From Opitutales bacterium (GTDB lineage Bacteria; Verrucomicrobiota; Verrucomicrobiia; Opitutales; Oceanipulchritudinaceae): a DNA stretch of 14,844 nucleotides. Location: the NCBI GenBank assembly GCA_007123395.1, contig SKLD01000531.1, positions 1 to 14,844 of the forward strand, read 5' to 3'. The translations under genes were made by a program, and so were the position numbers. Positions 14,709 to 14,844 of this stretch are shown here, piece by piece. The notes beneath the pieces are model-generated. The model was not told the origin of the DNA. It saw only the letters and a program-made list of their open reading frames with translations, and did no database searches. Position 1 is the first letter of the stretch, and each line of letters begins with the position of its first letter.

Positions 14709-14844
14709 ATGGATTTTTCCAAGATGGGAGAAATCAGAATAAAACGTGAGGACGGACCGGCGGTTTATCATGTGACATCGCGGGTGATTCAGAAGCGGCG
14801 CTTGCTGTTGGAGGGTCAGCGGGAGGTGTGGGTGGCGGCGCTGC
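14709..14844 (+). CDS. Y1/REP-associated (RAYT-like) transposase, N-terminal fragment cut by window edge
   Basis: The frame is open from the ATG at 14709 to the right edge and gives 45 residues. RIKREDGPAVYHVTSRVIQK is followed by RRLLLEGQREVWVAAL. The pattern 'G-P-A-V-Y-H-V-T-S-R-V-I ... R-L-L-L ... R-x-x-W-x-x-x-L' is the N-terminus of single-domain HUH tyrosine transposases (Y1_Tnp, IS200-related and RAYT). In these a later HVH-like motif and a tyrosine do the nicking; both would lie outside the window. The nested palindromes just upstream fit a RAYT-REP arrangement. Because only the start is visible, whether the gene is intact cannot be judged. Confidence 0.65.
   Translation, partial: MDFSKMGEIRIKREDGPAVYHVTSRVIQKRRLLLEGQREVWVAAL

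Overview
The window is GC-rich and mostly chromosomal core genes around a probable replication origin. An LpxK homologue indicates a Gram-negative, lipid A-bearing outer membrane. HPr kinase in a Gram-negative, a serine-based YeiB/DUF418 protein, and a small acidic/proline-rich protein coupled to dnaA together fit Verrucomicrobiota (Opitutia-like). That placement is inference from gene content and style, not from a database match.

Left part (1-4923, minus strand): an FtsX/MacB-type ABC permease cut by the left edge, its LolD-like ATPase 6 nt upstream, and a DinG-type iron-sulfur helicase. All three genes lie in one reading frame. A plus-strand gene for a coiled-coil, C4 zinc-ribbon protein (5024-5734) diverges from dinG. 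The 100-nt gap between them holds a perfect 7-bp inverted repeat.

Centre (5735-8425): a 202-nt intergenic stretch contains a compact multi-hairpin element. Next comes a small uncharacterised gene whose start overlaps the dnaA stop by 4 nt, then dnaA itself on the minus strand. A 552-nt non-coding region follows, with an AT-rich tract and two adjacent DnaA-box-like sites. This is the best candidate for oriC.

Right part (8426-14844): hprK and lpxK on the minus strand, then on the plus strand tlyA and nadK (4-nt overlap), pyrH, and a multi-pass DUF418 membrane protein. At the right edge a Y1/REP-associated transposase-like gene begins behind a strong ribosome binding site and a cluster of nested palindromes.

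Working together: dnaA and the origin start replication; dinG, the zinc-ribbon protein and tlyA serve DNA and RNA/ribosome maintenance; nadK and pyrH supply NADP and UDP; lpxK finishes lipid A phosphorylation; hprK is a carbon/energy sensor kinase. I see no tRNA, rRNA, CRISPR, phage or defence system. The most promising under-described items are the dnaA-coupled 169-aa protein, the origin architecture, and the palindromic elements at 5801-5858 and 14632-14690.
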